Below, piece by piece: positions 28,487-36,925 of a stretch of DNA of 64,000 nucleotides. The notes below the pieces were generated by a model, which saw nothing but the letters and a program-made list of their open reading frames with translations, had not been told where the DNA came from and searched no databases. The stretch's first letter is position 1; each line of letters begins with the position of its first letter. The DNA is from Clostridia bacterium (lineage in GTDB: Bacteria; Bacillota; Clostridia; UMGS1810): contig JAFSCF010000019.1 in the NCBI GenBank assembly GCA_017436905.1, positions 62,001-126,000 of the forward strand, in the 5' to 3' direction. A program made the translations under genes and the position numbers.

Positions 28487-28960
28487 TTACTCCGATTTAT
28501 CCTGCTTTGAGGATTGAATAAGTCCGTTAATCTCTTCCATAAAAGTAGACACGTCTTTAAACTCACGGTAAACCGATGCAAAACGCACATACGCAATGGG
28601 GTTAAGTTTTTTAAGTCTGTCCATAACAAGGTCACCAATATAAGATGCAGAAATTTCGCTGTCCATAGAATTGAAAAGTTCTGCCTCAATATCCTGAACA
28701 ACGGCTTCTATCTGCGCAACTGTTACAGGCGTTTTTTCGCAAGCACGCAAAATTCCGCTTAATATCTTCTGCCTGTTATACACCTGACGTTTGCCGTCTT
28801 TTTTAATAACAACCAGCGGAACTGACTCAATCTGTTCATAAGTTGTAAATCTTCTGGTACAGCTAAGACATTCACGGCGACGGCGGATTGAATTACCTTC
28901 GTCTACGGGACGCGAATCTATAACTTTACTTTCAGTATTTTCACAATAAGGGCATTTCAT
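28487..28960 (-). CDS. nrdR: Transcriptional repressor NrdR
   Basis: Nucleotide-sensing repressor of ribonucleotide reductase genes. 157 residues: an N-terminal zinc ribbon (CPYC at 3-6, CLSC near 31-34) and an ATP-cone domain starting VIKKDGKRQVYNRQKILSGI. Length and motifs are standard. It lies 74 bases downstream of ftsZ with no sporulation sigma-factor genes in between, unlike many Bacilli and Clostridia. Confidence 0.97.
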   Translation of the reverse strand: MKCPYCENTESKVIDSRPVDEGNSIRRRRECLSCTRRFTTYEQIESVPLVVIKKDGKRQVYNRQKILSGILRACEKTPVTVAQIEAVVQDIEAELFNSMDSEISASYIGDLVMDRLKKLNPIAYVRFASVYREFKDVSTFMEEINGLIQSSKQDKSE

Positions 28961-28984
28961 ACTTTAAAATCTCCTTTTATGGCA

Positions 28985-29014
28985 AATCCGCACATACATT
29001 TTGATGTGCGGATT
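28985..29014. terminator. Hairpin between ftsZ and nrdR, possible weak terminator
   Basis: A perfect 11-base-pair stem (AATCCGCACAT / ATGTGCGGATT) with an eight-base loop lies 21 bases after the ftsZ stop. No T-run follows on the minus strand, so it may rather be an RNA processing or stability element. Confidence 0.45.
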
Positions 29015-29034
29015 GAAAAAATCTTTTTAAAGAA

Positions 29035-30111
29035 TTAGTTTTCCTGACCTTTTAAGAAAGGAGGAATGTTTATATCGCCTTCACCGAATTTGGTAAGAGC
29101 ATCACCACCGAAGGTAATTTCGTCAACTTCGTCTTTAGCAGACTTTTTTCCGCCTTCAAAACCTGTTGCTACAACTGTAACAACAACTTCGTCACGGAGG
29201 TTATCGTCAATAGATGTACCAAAGATGATATTTGCATCTTTATCAACCAACTGATAGATAAGGTCCATAGCAGCGTTAACCTCAAAGAGAGTGATATCGT
29301 TGCTGCCAGCAATATTAACCATAGCCTGAGTAGCACCGTCGATAGTTGTTTCAAGCAGCGGGCTGTTGATAGCAAGTTTTGCAGCAGTTTCTGCTCTGTT
29401 CTCGCCGGAAGCACGGCCGATACCCATATGTACTATACCGGTGTTGCCCATAACAGATTTAATATCTGCAAAGTCAAGGTTGATAAAACCAGGGTGAGTG
29501 ATAAGGTCTGAAATACCTTTTACGCTCTGGCCCAGAACATCGTCAGCCATTTTGAATGCACCCTGCATAGATGTTTTATTATCAGACACTTCCAAAAGTT
29601 TTTCGTTAGGGATAATAACGAGTGCGTCTACGCAGTCTTTAAGTGCTTCAATACCACGTTCAGCCTGTTCCATTCTGCGTTTGCCTTCAAAGCGGAAAGG
29701 TTTGGTTACAACGCCGACTGTCAAGATACCCATCTCTTTAGCGATAGATGCAACTACAGGTGCAGCGCCTGTACCTGTACCGCCACCCATACCGGAGGTG
29801 ATAAATACCATGTTAGTGTCTTTGAGGGCTTCTTTAATTTCTTCGTTACTTTCTTCAGCGGCTTTCTGGCCAATTTCAGGATTTGCACCTGCGCCGAGAC
29901 CTTTGGTAAGTTTTTCACCGATCTGGATTTTGATGCTGGCTTTGGAACCTGCATTACCGTATAGCACCTGCTTGTCCGTATTTATAGCAATAAACTCTAC
30001 GCCATCAAGTTTTTCTTCTATCATACGGTTAACAGCGTTATTACCGCCGCCGCCAACGCCGACAACTTTCATTATGCAAACATTTTCTTTTGAGTTCTCA
30101 AATTCTAACAC
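29035..30111 (-). CDS. ftsZ: Cell division GTPase FtsZ
   Basis: Tubulin homologue forming the division ring. 358 residues: [14 protein letters not shown] at the nucleotide-binding N-terminus, the tubulin signature [13 protein letters not shown], and a short tail ending [10 protein letters not shown], which matches the conserved C-terminal peptide that binds FtsA, SepF or ZipA. The linker before it is short. The start is GTG at 30111 behind GGAGGAAGAAAC. ftsA, usually immediately upstream, is absent. Confidence 0.98.
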   Translation of the reverse strand: MLEFENSKENVCIMKVVGVGGGGNNAVNRMIEEKLDGVEFIAINTDKQVLYGNAGSKASIKIQIGEKLTKGLGAGANPEIGQKAAEESNEEIKEALKDTNMVFITSGMGGGTGTGAAPVVASIAKEMGILTVGVVTKPFRFEGKRRMEQAERGIEALKDCVDALVIIPNEKLLEVSDNKTSMQGAFKMADDVLGQSVKGISDLITHPGFINLDFADIKSVMGNTGIVHMGIGRASGENRAETAAKLAINSPLLETTIDGATQAMVNIAGSNDITLFEVNAAMDLIYQLVDKDANIIFGTSIDDNLRDEVVVTVVATGFEGGKKSAKDEVDEITFGGDALTKFGEGDINIPPFLKGQEN

Positions 30112-30153
30112 GTTTCTTCCTCCTCAAACGTATAATTTTTAAGTTTATTGAAT

Positions 30154-30162
30154 ATTATATCA
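30154..30162 (-). promoter_or_regulatory. Extended -10 promoter of ftsZ
   Basis: Minus-strand TGATATAAT (TATAAT at 30154-30159 with the TGA extension at 30160-30162); the -35 region (TGGAAA) is poor. It lies in a 109-base AT-rich gap between sbp and ftsZ. Confidence 0.6.
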
Positions 30163-30220
30163 TACTTTTTTTACAATTTCCATATGTTTTTTAATATTTT
30201 TATAATTTTTCATCAATTTT

Positions 30221-30634
30221 TCAATTTTCTTCGCTTTTTATAGATATTTTGACGGAATCGGGATTGTTTTCTTCCTCCGTTTGCGCCTTTTTGTGCTTTT
30301 TGTCCATAGTTTTGTTAAGAAAAAAACGTCTTATGGAGGCAAAGTTCTGGAACATTCTTGTACCAAACACCAAAACTGCCGCAAGATACAGGTCTGCACC
30401 GAGCCTGTCGCCAACAAACATCAAAAACGCCGCAATTGCAGAGTTACCAATAAGCCCCGTTACAAATATGGTGTAATCAAACTTTTTTTCAAGGTATGAC
30501 CTGCACGCACCGAATATAGAGTCGAGCGCCGCAAGAATTATAATCGCTACATACGAAGTAAGAAATACCGGTATGTACCAATCCACCGCAAACGCAAGCA
30601 ATGCACCTACGGCAACCGCTATAAAAATCAACAT
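30221..30634 (-). CDS. sbp: Small basic membrane protein Sbp (DUF1290)
   Basis: 137 residues with three or four membrane segments, matching the small basic protein family found between divIB/ftsQ and ftsZ in Firmicutes (DWYIPVFLTSYVAIIILAALDS, GARCS-type loop FGACRSYLEKKFDY, FGTRMFQNFASIRRFFL). Its role in division is not established. It follows the DUF881 gene by three bases. Confidence 0.88.
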   Translation of the reverse strand: MLIFIAVAVGALLAFAVDWYIPVFLTSYVAIIILAALDSIFGACRSYLEKKFDYTIFVTGLIGNSAIAAFLMFVGDRLGADLYLAAVLVFGTRMFQNFASIRRFFLNKTMDKKHKKAQTEEENNPDSVKISIKSEEN

Positions 30635-30637
30635 TTC

Positions 30638-31369
30638 TTACTCCTCCACCTTAGCACTTTTAACTTCTTCGGCATGTTTAAATGTTACCGTTCCATTATA
30701 TTTAGGAATTTGAATTTTGCTTGACTTTGTAATAGTTACATCTATCTTAAAAGCACGCATTACGTCTACCACGCCGTCACGTATATTAAGCCCTGCCTCA
30801 AGCGTATCGGGGTCGCCGATTGCCTTAATGGTAAACGGCGATGCATAGTAGCGGTTATTTATTGTAACGGTAGGTCCTACACACCGGATTGCACTTTTAC
30901 CGCTTATGCGCTCTCCGTTTATGCTTATGGCTTCTGCGCCTGATGCTATAAGTTCATTTACAATATCACGCAGATCACGGTCGTGTATTATGTAGTTTGA
31001 CGCTCCGCCCATAGTTGCCTCTGTACTGTCTTTTAAAACAACCGTAACGCCTTTGCCCTCAACATCTGTAAGCCCCGCCAGAAGCATAGCATTTTTAAGT
31101 TCCTCTGCCATGGCTTTAGAACCGCTGTCGTTTTTCTGCGCATTTTCACGGTATGTTTCAAGTGTACTGTTAGCCTGCAGAAGTTGTCTGTTCAAATCAA
31201 TATTTTTTTCCTGTTCTTTAACAAGTTCTCTCTGCAAATCTTCAACTCTTTGAAGTTGAGTGCTATCAAGCCCTGAATTTTTAAGAACACTCTTAAATTG
31301 CAGTACTATAACAAAACTGGTAATAAACAGCACAATAGCAATGGCTGTCTGTGCTTTTCTGTTCTTCAT
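30638..31369 (-). CDS. DUF881 family protein (YlxW/YlxX type)
   Basis: 243 residues from the ATG at 31369 (GGAG six bases upstream; an in-frame ATG at 31381 lacks a site). One N-terminal membrane segment, a coiled coil at about 45-95, and the DUF881 domain (VTVVLKDSTEATMGGASNYI, HDRDLRDIVNELIASGAEAI, then TINNRYYASPFTIKAIGDP). The family is regularly encoded beside ftsQ and ftsZ; molecular function is unknown. Confidence 0.9.
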   Translation of the reverse strand: MKNRKAQTAIAIVLFITSFVIVLQFKSVLKNSGLDSTQLQRVEDLQRELVKEQEKNIDLNRQLLQANSTLETYRENAQKNDSGSKAMAEELKNAMLLAGLTDVEGKGVTVVLKDSTEATMGGASNYIIHDRDLRDIVNELIASGAEAISINGERISGKSAIRCVGPTVTINNRYYASPFTIKAIGDPDTLEAGLNIRDGVVDVMRAFKIDVTITKSSKIQIPKYNGTVTFKHAEEVKSAKVEE

Positions 31370-31398
31370 AATTTTCTCCATTCCAAACCGGTTTTAAG

Positions 31399-32178
31399 TC
31401 AACTACCTCTGTAGGTGACTTTTTCGGGATTTGTCATATCAATCACCGCACCACGTTTATCGCCGGGTTCTTCAAGTATTTTCTTTAAAAACGAAATTTT
31501 ATATATAATATCGTCCATAGTTCCTATATTTACTGTAGACTCCGCTGCTGTGAAAAATTTTATATCTTCAAGGTCCGCTACGTCAATATTTTTTATCAAT
31601 GCCTGCATTTCGTTTATATTTATCTGTTTAAGTATCTGGAATATAGCCTCCTGCTTGGCAGAGTCGTCTATTTTTATCTGGTTGCCCATACCGAACTCGG
31701 TTACGTTTGTACCCAGTATAATAGGTAGTTCCAATTGAGCGTCTTTTGGCTTTATTTCCAGTATTTTTCCTGTTTCGTCTATACCGACATAGTTGCCGAT
31801 AAAGAATATATATGCTATCTCTTTGCTTTCGGTTACGTGTATTTCTATCTTGGCAGGGAATTTGCGCATAACATTTACTTTGTCCACAAACGCCATTGTA
31901 GAAAGTTGCTTTTCGCTTTTAGCCGTATTTACTTTAAAAACGTTTGTTCCAACTGTAATGCCGGATGCCTTGATTACAGCCTCTGCATCGAGTCTGTCGT
32001 TGCCGACAACGGTTATTTCGCTGATATTAAAAATCGGCGACAGTAAAAGCAACACAAACACAGCAACGCACACGCAGGCTATAACAACAGCCTTGGAACT
32101 TGTCCGTTGCTTCTTAATCTTATCAGGGAATATCGGGGAGGATTCCCCTCCCCCTTTTTTATATTCAAGTTCAGTCAC
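31399..32178 (-). CDS. ftsQ: Cell division protein FtsQ/DivIB
   Basis: Bitopic divisome protein that joins FtsL and FtsB/DivIC. 259 residues from a GTG at 32178, which has GAGAGGG nine bases upstream; a TTG at 32187 is the alternative. A basic cytoplasmic tail, a membrane segment at about 30-50, a POTRA domain (ISEITVVGNDRLDAEAVIKAS) and the FtsQ domain (FVDKVNVMRKFPAKIEIHVTE). It overlaps the 3' end of murA by eight bases. Confidence 0.92.
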   Translation of the reverse strand: MTELEYKKGGGESSPIFPDKIKKQRTSSKAVVIACVCVAVFVLLLLSPIFNISEITVVGNDRLDAEAVIKASGITVGTNVFKVNTAKSEKQLSTMAFVDKVNVMRKFPAKIEIHVTESKEIAYIFFIGNYVGIDETGKILEIKPKDAQLELPIILGTNVTEFGMGNQIKIDDSAKQEAIFQILKQININEMQALIKNIDVADLEDIKFFTAAESTVNIGTMDDIIYKISFLKKILEEPGDKRGAVIDMTNPEKVTYRGS

Positions 32179-33433
32179 TTTCGTCAACCCTCTCTATATC
32201 GGCACCGAGTAAGGACAAAGCCTGCTCGAAATTTTCGTATCCTCTGTCTATATAGCAAACATTCGAAATTTTGGTTTCGCCATGTGCGCATAGTGCCGCT
32301 ACAGCAAGCGATGCACCGCTTCGAAGGTCTGCAGCCGCTACATCACATCCCGATAAATTTCGCACACCGCGCACAACGGCTATTTTATCGGCAATGCTGA
32401 TATCTGCACCCATTCTGGCGAGTTCTCCCGCATGGTTAAATCTGCCGCCAAAGATGTTTTCTTTAATAATAGATGTTCCCCGTGCAGTTGCCATAACCGT
32501 CATAACAAGCGACTGTGCATCTGTAGGAAACCCCGGATAAGGCAAGGTGTTAATCATTTTAACAGGTCTTATGTATTTCGGGGCAGTTATTATAACAGAA
32601 TCGTCACAAACAGTTACACTGGCACCGCACTCACGCATAACAGCAATAAATGCAGATATGTGATTCGGCACAATGTTTTTAATCTCTGCCCTACCACCCG
32701 CAACAACAACAGCAGCCATATACGTAGCAGCAACTATTCTGTCGGCAATAACTGTATGCTCGCAATCGTGCAGTTTTTCTGTTCCTTCAATTTCAATTAC
32801 ATCGGTACCTGCTCCACGGATGTGTGCACCCATACTGTTTAAAAAAACCTGAAGATCAACTATCTCAGGCTCACGGGCAGCGTTAATGATAGTTGTAGTA
32901 CCGTGCGTTCGACATACAGCGAGCATTATATTTTCGGTTGCTCCCACAGACGGAAATTCCAAAAATATCTGGCACGGTGATATACTGTCTGCCGTAAAAT
33001 TGAGGTTGCCGTGTTCTTCTTCTGTTATTATACCAAGTTTTTTAAATGCCTTCAAGTGTAAATCTATGGGACGATGTCCAAGATTACACCCGCCCGGATA
33101 TGATATCTGCGCTTTTCCCGCGCGGGCAAGCAAAGCACCTGCAAAAATAACAGATGAACGCATACAACGCATAAGTTCATCAGGCACAGATGTACAAGTG
33201 ATTTCAGAGGAGTCTACTACCACCGTTCCATTTGAAAAACTCACATCACACCCAAGATGTTTTAAAATATCTAAAGATATCCTTACGTCTGTAAGGTCAG
33301 GGCAATTATGTATAATGCTTTTTCCGCCGTTTAAAACGCTCGCCGCTAAAATGGGCAAAACGGAATTTTTTGCACCCTGCACTGCAATACTGCCGCTAAG
33401 CGGGCGGCCGCCGCGTATTTTTATAACGCTCAT
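32171..33433 (-). CDS. murA: UDP-N-acetylglucosamine 1-carboxyvinyltransferase
   Basis: First committed step of peptidoglycan synthesis, transferring enolpyruvate from PEP to UDP-GlcNAc; target of fosfomycin. 420 residues from the ATG at 33433 behind GGAGGTG. AVQGAKNSVLPILAAS at the N-terminus and the active-site loop GGCNLGHRPIDLH with the Cys that fosfomycin modifies. It sits between murG and ftsQ, preceded by a 174-base gap with a long hairpin, so it may have its own promoter (a TATAAT lies at its 5' side without a good -35). Confidence 0.97.
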   Translation of the reverse strand: MSVIKIRGGRPLSGSIAVQGAKNSVLPILAASVLNGGKSIIHNCPDLTDVRISLDILKHLGCDVSFSNGTVVVDSSEITCTSVPDELMRCMRSSVIFAGALLARAGKAQISYPGGCNLGHRPIDLHLKAFKKLGIITEEEHGNLNFTADSISPCQIFLEFPSVGATENIMLAVCRTHGTTTIINAAREPEIVDLQVFLNSMGAHIRGAGTDVIEIEGTEKLHDCEHTVIADRIVAATYMAAVVVAGGRAEIKNIVPNHISAFIAVMRECGASVTVCDDSVIITAPKYIRPVKMINTLPYPGFPTDAQSLVMTVMATARGTSIIKENIFGGRFNHAGELARMGADISIADKIAVVRGVRNLSGCDVAAADLRSGASLAVAALCAHGETKISNVCYIDRGYENFEQALSLLGADIERVDESD

Positions 33434-33535
33434 ACAAGCACGCACCTCCGAAACAATCATATGTTTCATTATATGCCTTTAGGTGCTGCGGGGTGAAAGC
33501 GTTAGTTTTTATTTAAACAGATAGTATATTTGATT

Positions 33536-33583
33536 AATAGTATATTTTTCACACAAATATACTCAGGTGAAAAATATTCTATT
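33536..33583. repeat. Long inverted repeat in the murG-murA gap
   Basis: Arms of 17 bases (33536-33552 and 33567-33583) match at 16 positions around a 14-base AT-rich loop. AGTATATTT occurs at 33523 and 33539 and inverted at 33555. No T-run follows, so a terminator is unlikely; a regulatory or mRNA-processing role is possible. The rest of the 174-base gap shows no gene. Confidence 0.6.
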
Positions 33584-33607
33584 AATTTATATAAACAATT
33601 TTTTCAA

Positions 33608-34699
33608 CTATTTTGTTATCTTTACTATTTTTTTATAAATCATATCGGCAGCGTTTAATTTGCCCATTGAACGAGCCTTTGCACGCATATCATCCGATGC
33701 TTTTTCATTTAAGATAATACTGTCTGCAGCCGCCTTTAAACTCTGCGCATTAAAGTCTTTTTCCAATATGGTAATCGCAGCACCATTATCAGACAGCGCA
33801 CGCGCGTTGTATTCCTGATGATTTCGTGTTACATTTGGCGAAGGCACCAGTACAGACGGAACACCGAGAGCACAGATTTCCGACACTGTTATTGCACCTG
33901 AACGGCACACCACCAAATCTGCCGCAGAAAGCACTTTATCCATATTATGAATATACTGCTTTACTTCTACATTGGGGAACTTTTCTGCAGTTATACGTGA
34001 ACTTACATCGTCATACCCGTATTTGCCGGTAGCAATGCATATACGCACATTTTTTTCGTTGCCGTAGTTTTCTATATAATCGCACGCAACATCGTTTATG
34101 GTTTTTGCACCTAAACTGCCGCCAAAAATTACTATGTACTTTTCATCATTTAATCCAAGTTCAGCCCTTGCAGATGCTCTGTCGGCAGAGAGGATTTCTG
34201 CACGCAGAGGATTGCCGGTAAGCAAAATCTCATTAGCGTCTTTAAGATACCGTGTGCTTTCGGCAAAACTGATAGCGGTAACTGTGGATTTTTTTGCAAG
34301 CATTTTTATTGCGTTGCCGGGAAAAACATTCTGTTCGTGAATAACTGTAGGAATATTAAGGCTGTTCGCCGCCGCTACAACAGGCGCACACACATAACCG
34401 CCCGTACCTACAACCACATCAGCATCAAAGGAACGTATCAGTTTTTTTGATTTGCCGATAGCAGAAATATACTTTATTCCCGCAATGATGTTTTTAAGCG
34501 TAAGGTGGCCTTTCATACCATCGACATCGATATATCGTATATTATAATTCTTCTTTGGCACCAAAGTACTTTCAAGCCCACGCTGGGTTCCCACAAAAAG
34601 GATTTGGGCATCTTTATCGTTTTGCACTATGGCATCAGCAATGGCAAGTGCAGGATTAATATGCCCTGCCGTACCGCCACCCGCAAGAATTACTCTCAT
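33608..34699 (-). CDS. murG: Undecaprenyl-PP-MurNAc-pentapeptide N-acetylglucosaminyltransferase
   Basis: GT28 enzyme converting lipid I to lipid II at the inner face of the membrane. 363 residues: GGGTAGHINPALAIAD at the acceptor-binding N-terminus, TGGYVCAPVVAAA, HEQNVFPG, GGSLGAKTIND, and the donor-binding ALGVPSVLVPSP with NHQEYNA. All are standard. It lies 22 bases downstream of ftsW. Confidence 0.97.
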   Translation of the reverse strand: MRVILAGGGTAGHINPALAIADAIVQNDKDAQILFVGTQRGLESTLVPKKNYNIRYIDVDGMKGHLTLKNIIAGIKYISAIGKSKKLIRSFDADVVVGTGGYVCAPVVAAANSLNIPTVIHEQNVFPGNAIKMLAKKSTVTAISFAESTRYLKDANEILLTGNPLRAEILSADRASARAELGLNDEKYIVIFGGSLGAKTINDVACDYIENYGNEKNVRICIATGKYGYDDVSSRITAEKFPNVEVKQYIHNMDKVLSAADLVVCRSGAITVSEICALGVPSVLVPSPNVTRNHQEYNARALSDNGAAITILEKDFNAQSLKAAADSIILNEKASDDMRAKARSMGKLNAADMIYKKIVKITK

Positions 34700-34721
34700 A
34701 CTTAAATCCTGCCTCTCAAAA

Positions 34722-35849
34722 TTATTTCTTTATATGTCTTGTAACATTTAAAATTATTCCCATTCCGCACAGTATAATGAATAGGCTTGTGCCACCATAA
34801 CTGAAAAACGGCAGGGGAATACCCGTTGCAGGCATTGACGATGTAACAACGGCGATATTTAACACCACCTGTATACCAATAAGCGCCGTGATACCCGTTA
34901 CAAGCAATGACGAAAATGCATCAGGCGCGTGCATGGCTATCTGTATACCTTTCCATATAAGCACCACGAAAAGTATAACAACCAAAAGTGCACCGAAAAA
35001 GCCCAGTTCTTCGCAGATGATTGAAAATATAAAATCGTTCTGCGGTTCGGGCAGATACAAAAACTTCTGTCTGCTCTGACCAAGACCAAGCCCAAAAAGC
35101 CCGCCTGAGCCTATCGCATAAAGCGACTGAACTATCTGGAAACCGTCGCCAAGCATATCGGAGAACGGGTCAAGAAATGTTTTAAATCGTGCAAGTCTGT
35201 AAGGGGCAACTATAATCATACCTGCAACACCTGCTCCGGCAACGGGCAGAAGATACATAAAGTGCCTGAATTTAGCACCGGCAGCAAAAAGCATAACTAT
35301 GCCCACTCCGCCAATAACCATCGCACCACTCATATGCGGTTCTAAAAGAACAAGACCTGCCACAATTCCTATAACTGCAAGGTAGATAACAAATCCGCCC
35401 CAGAACTTATCGAGCATATCGCTGTTATCTGCCAGACTTTTAGCAAGGAATATAATTAATGTGAATTTTGCAATCTCGGACGGTTGGAAAGTAAACACGC
35501 TGAAGCCCAGCCATCGTGACGCACCATTTACCTCTACTCCCAGTGGTGTCAATACCAAAATCAGCAAAATTGCCGAAACACCAAGTGCGGGCAAAGCGAA
35601 TTTATAATACACCTTATAAGGAATAACTGAAAAAACATACATTCCCACAAGACCTATCACTGCCCACAAAAACTGGCGTTTGATAAAATAGAATGTGTCG
35701 TTCATACGGTAGTGCGCAGACGCACTGCTTGCAGAGAACACCATAATAAGACCGTATGCCAAAAGCATTATTACAACGGCTAAAAATGTATAGTCAATAT
35801 TTTTTAGTTTTTTTATTTTTGTGCCTTGCGGCAGTTTTGGTATCTGCAT
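34722..35849 (-). CDS. ftsW: SEDS peptidoglycan glycosyltransferase FtsW
   Basis: Polymerises lipid II at the septum together with a class B PBP. 375 residues and about ten membrane segments; conserved LEPHMSGAMVIGGVGIVMLF, QSLYAIGSGGLFGLGLGQSRQK, LPEPQNDFIFSIICEELGF and TGIPLPFFSYGGTS. Position in the dcw cluster favours FtsW over RodA. The ATG follows GGAGGCAAAT. murD, which usually lies between mraY and ftsW, is missing. Confidence 0.95.
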   Translation of the reverse strand: MQIPKLPQGTKIKKLKNIDYTFLAVVIMLLAYGLIMVFSASSASAHYRMNDTFYFIKRQFLWAVIGLVGMYVFSVIPYKVYYKFALPALGVSAILLILVLTPLGVEVNGASRWLGFSVFTFQPSEIAKFTLIIFLAKSLADNSDMLDKFWGGFVIYLAVIGIVAGLVLLEPHMSGAMVIGGVGIVMLFAAGAKFRHFMYLLPVAGAGVAGMIIVAPYRLARFKTFLDPFSDMLGDGFQIVQSLYAIGSGGLFGLGLGQSRQKFLYLPEPQNDFIFSIICEELGFFGALLVVILFVVLIWKGIQIAMHAPDAFSSLLVTGITALIGIQVVLNIAVVTSSMPATGIPLPFFSYGGTSLFIILCGMGIILNVTRHIKK

Positions 35850-35881
35850 ATTTGCCTCCTATACGCCTGTCAATGACAACA

Positions 35882-35940
35882 AGCCGAAAGATGCCGAAAT
35901 TCCGCTGTTTTAGGCGGGTTCAGATTATATTGCTTCGGCT
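35882..35940. repeat. Hairpin-forming element at the usual murD position
   Basis: Terminal inverted repeats AGCCGAA (35882-35888) and TTCGGCT (35934-35940) flank an inner CCGC/GCGG stem, filling most of the 89-base ftsW-mraY gap and touching the mraY stop codon. Its right end, 35923-35941, matches 57031-57049 at 18 of 19 positions. Confidence 0.5.
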
Positions 35941-36898
35941 ACACACACGCTATGTATGCGATTGTACAAAGTATTGCACTTAATATAATTGCCGAAATAA
36001 CTATTTTTCTTTCATTCCACCCACACATTTCAAAATGATGGTGAATGGGTGTCATTTTAAACACTCTTTTTCCTGTAGTTTTAAAAGATGCTACCTGAAT
36101 AATAACAGAAAGTGTTTCCATAACAAATACAAATCCTGCAATAACGAGCGCCAATGGTGCCTCTAGCATAAGAGCCGCCGCACATATAGCACCACCTAAA
36201 AACAGGGAACCCGTATCGCCCATAAAAACTTTGGCAGGATGTGCGTTGAAAAGTAAAAAGCCTAAACATCCGCCCGTAATGGTTGCTGCAAATTTAGCAA
36301 CCGTAACCTCGTTATAAGCAAGCGCAAGGAAAGTTAAAAATATACTTACCACTGCCGATACAGATGCAGCAAGACCGTCTATACCATCGGTTAAATTAAC
36401 GCTATTGGGAACACCTATCATTATAAAAATAGCAAACGGTATGTAAAGCCATGTAAGGTCAACAGGGCGGTTTAAAAACGGCAGAATAATGCTGGTGTCA
36501 AATACTTTAAAATGCATACCTGCAAGCACAAACACTACCGACACAAAAACCTGAGCCAAAAATTTCTGCAATGCCGTAAGACCAAGGTTGCGTTTTTTAA
36601 CAACTTTTATGTAATCGTCTGCAAAGCCTATTGCACCGAACGCAAGCGATATTGCCATAAGCATTATGCCTCGTCTGTCACGAAAAAGCAAAAGTCCGCT
36701 TACTGCAACAGCCAGTATAAACATAAGTCCGCCCATAGTTGGAGTGCCAGATTTTGACTTGTGCCAACTGGGACCGACCTCACGGATTTCCTGACCAAAT
36801 TTTAGTCTTCTGAGTGCAGGGATCATAAACGGACCCGTAAGCGCACAAATTGCAAAAGCGCAAACTGCTGCAGCGGTAATGGCAAACATATTATTCAT
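35939..36898 (-). CDS. mraY: Phospho-N-acetylmuramoyl-pentapeptide transferase
   Basis: Membrane enzyme making lipid I from UDP-MurNAc-pentapeptide and undecaprenyl phosphate. 319 residues with ten membrane segments; KSGTPTMGGLMFI, FADDYIKVVKKRN with the Asp-Asp pair, NLTDGIDGLAASVS, AKVFMGDTGSLFLGG and TPIHHHFEMCGWNE are all diagnostic. It lies 27 bases downstream of murF. Confidence 0.98.
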   Translation of the reverse strand: MNNMFAITAAAVCAFAICALTGPFMIPALRRLKFGQEIREVGPSWHKSKSGTPTMGGLMFILAVAVSGLLLFRDRRGIMLMAISLAFGAIGFADDYIKVVKKRNLGLTALQKFLAQVFVSVVFVLAGMHFKVFDTSIILPFLNRPVDLTWLYIPFAIFIMIGVPNSVNLTDGIDGLAASVSAVVSIFLTFLALAYNEVTVAKFAATITGGCLGFLLFNAHPAKVFMGDTGSLFLGGAICAAALMLEAPLALVIAGFVFVMETLSVIIQVASFKTTGKRVFKMTPIHHHFEMCGWNERKIVISAIILSAILCTIAYIACV

Positions 36899-36925
36899 CA
36901 GACGTACACTTTCCTTTCAAACAGT

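Noticed and set aside
29498-30142. 214-codon open frame opposite ftsZ
   Set aside because: Antisense shadow of the conserved FtsZ GTPase region, low-complexity Ser/Pro-rich translation, no start signal.
32886-33482. 198-codon open frame opposite murA
   Set aside because: Antisense to the conserved MurA active-site region with no ribosome binding site.
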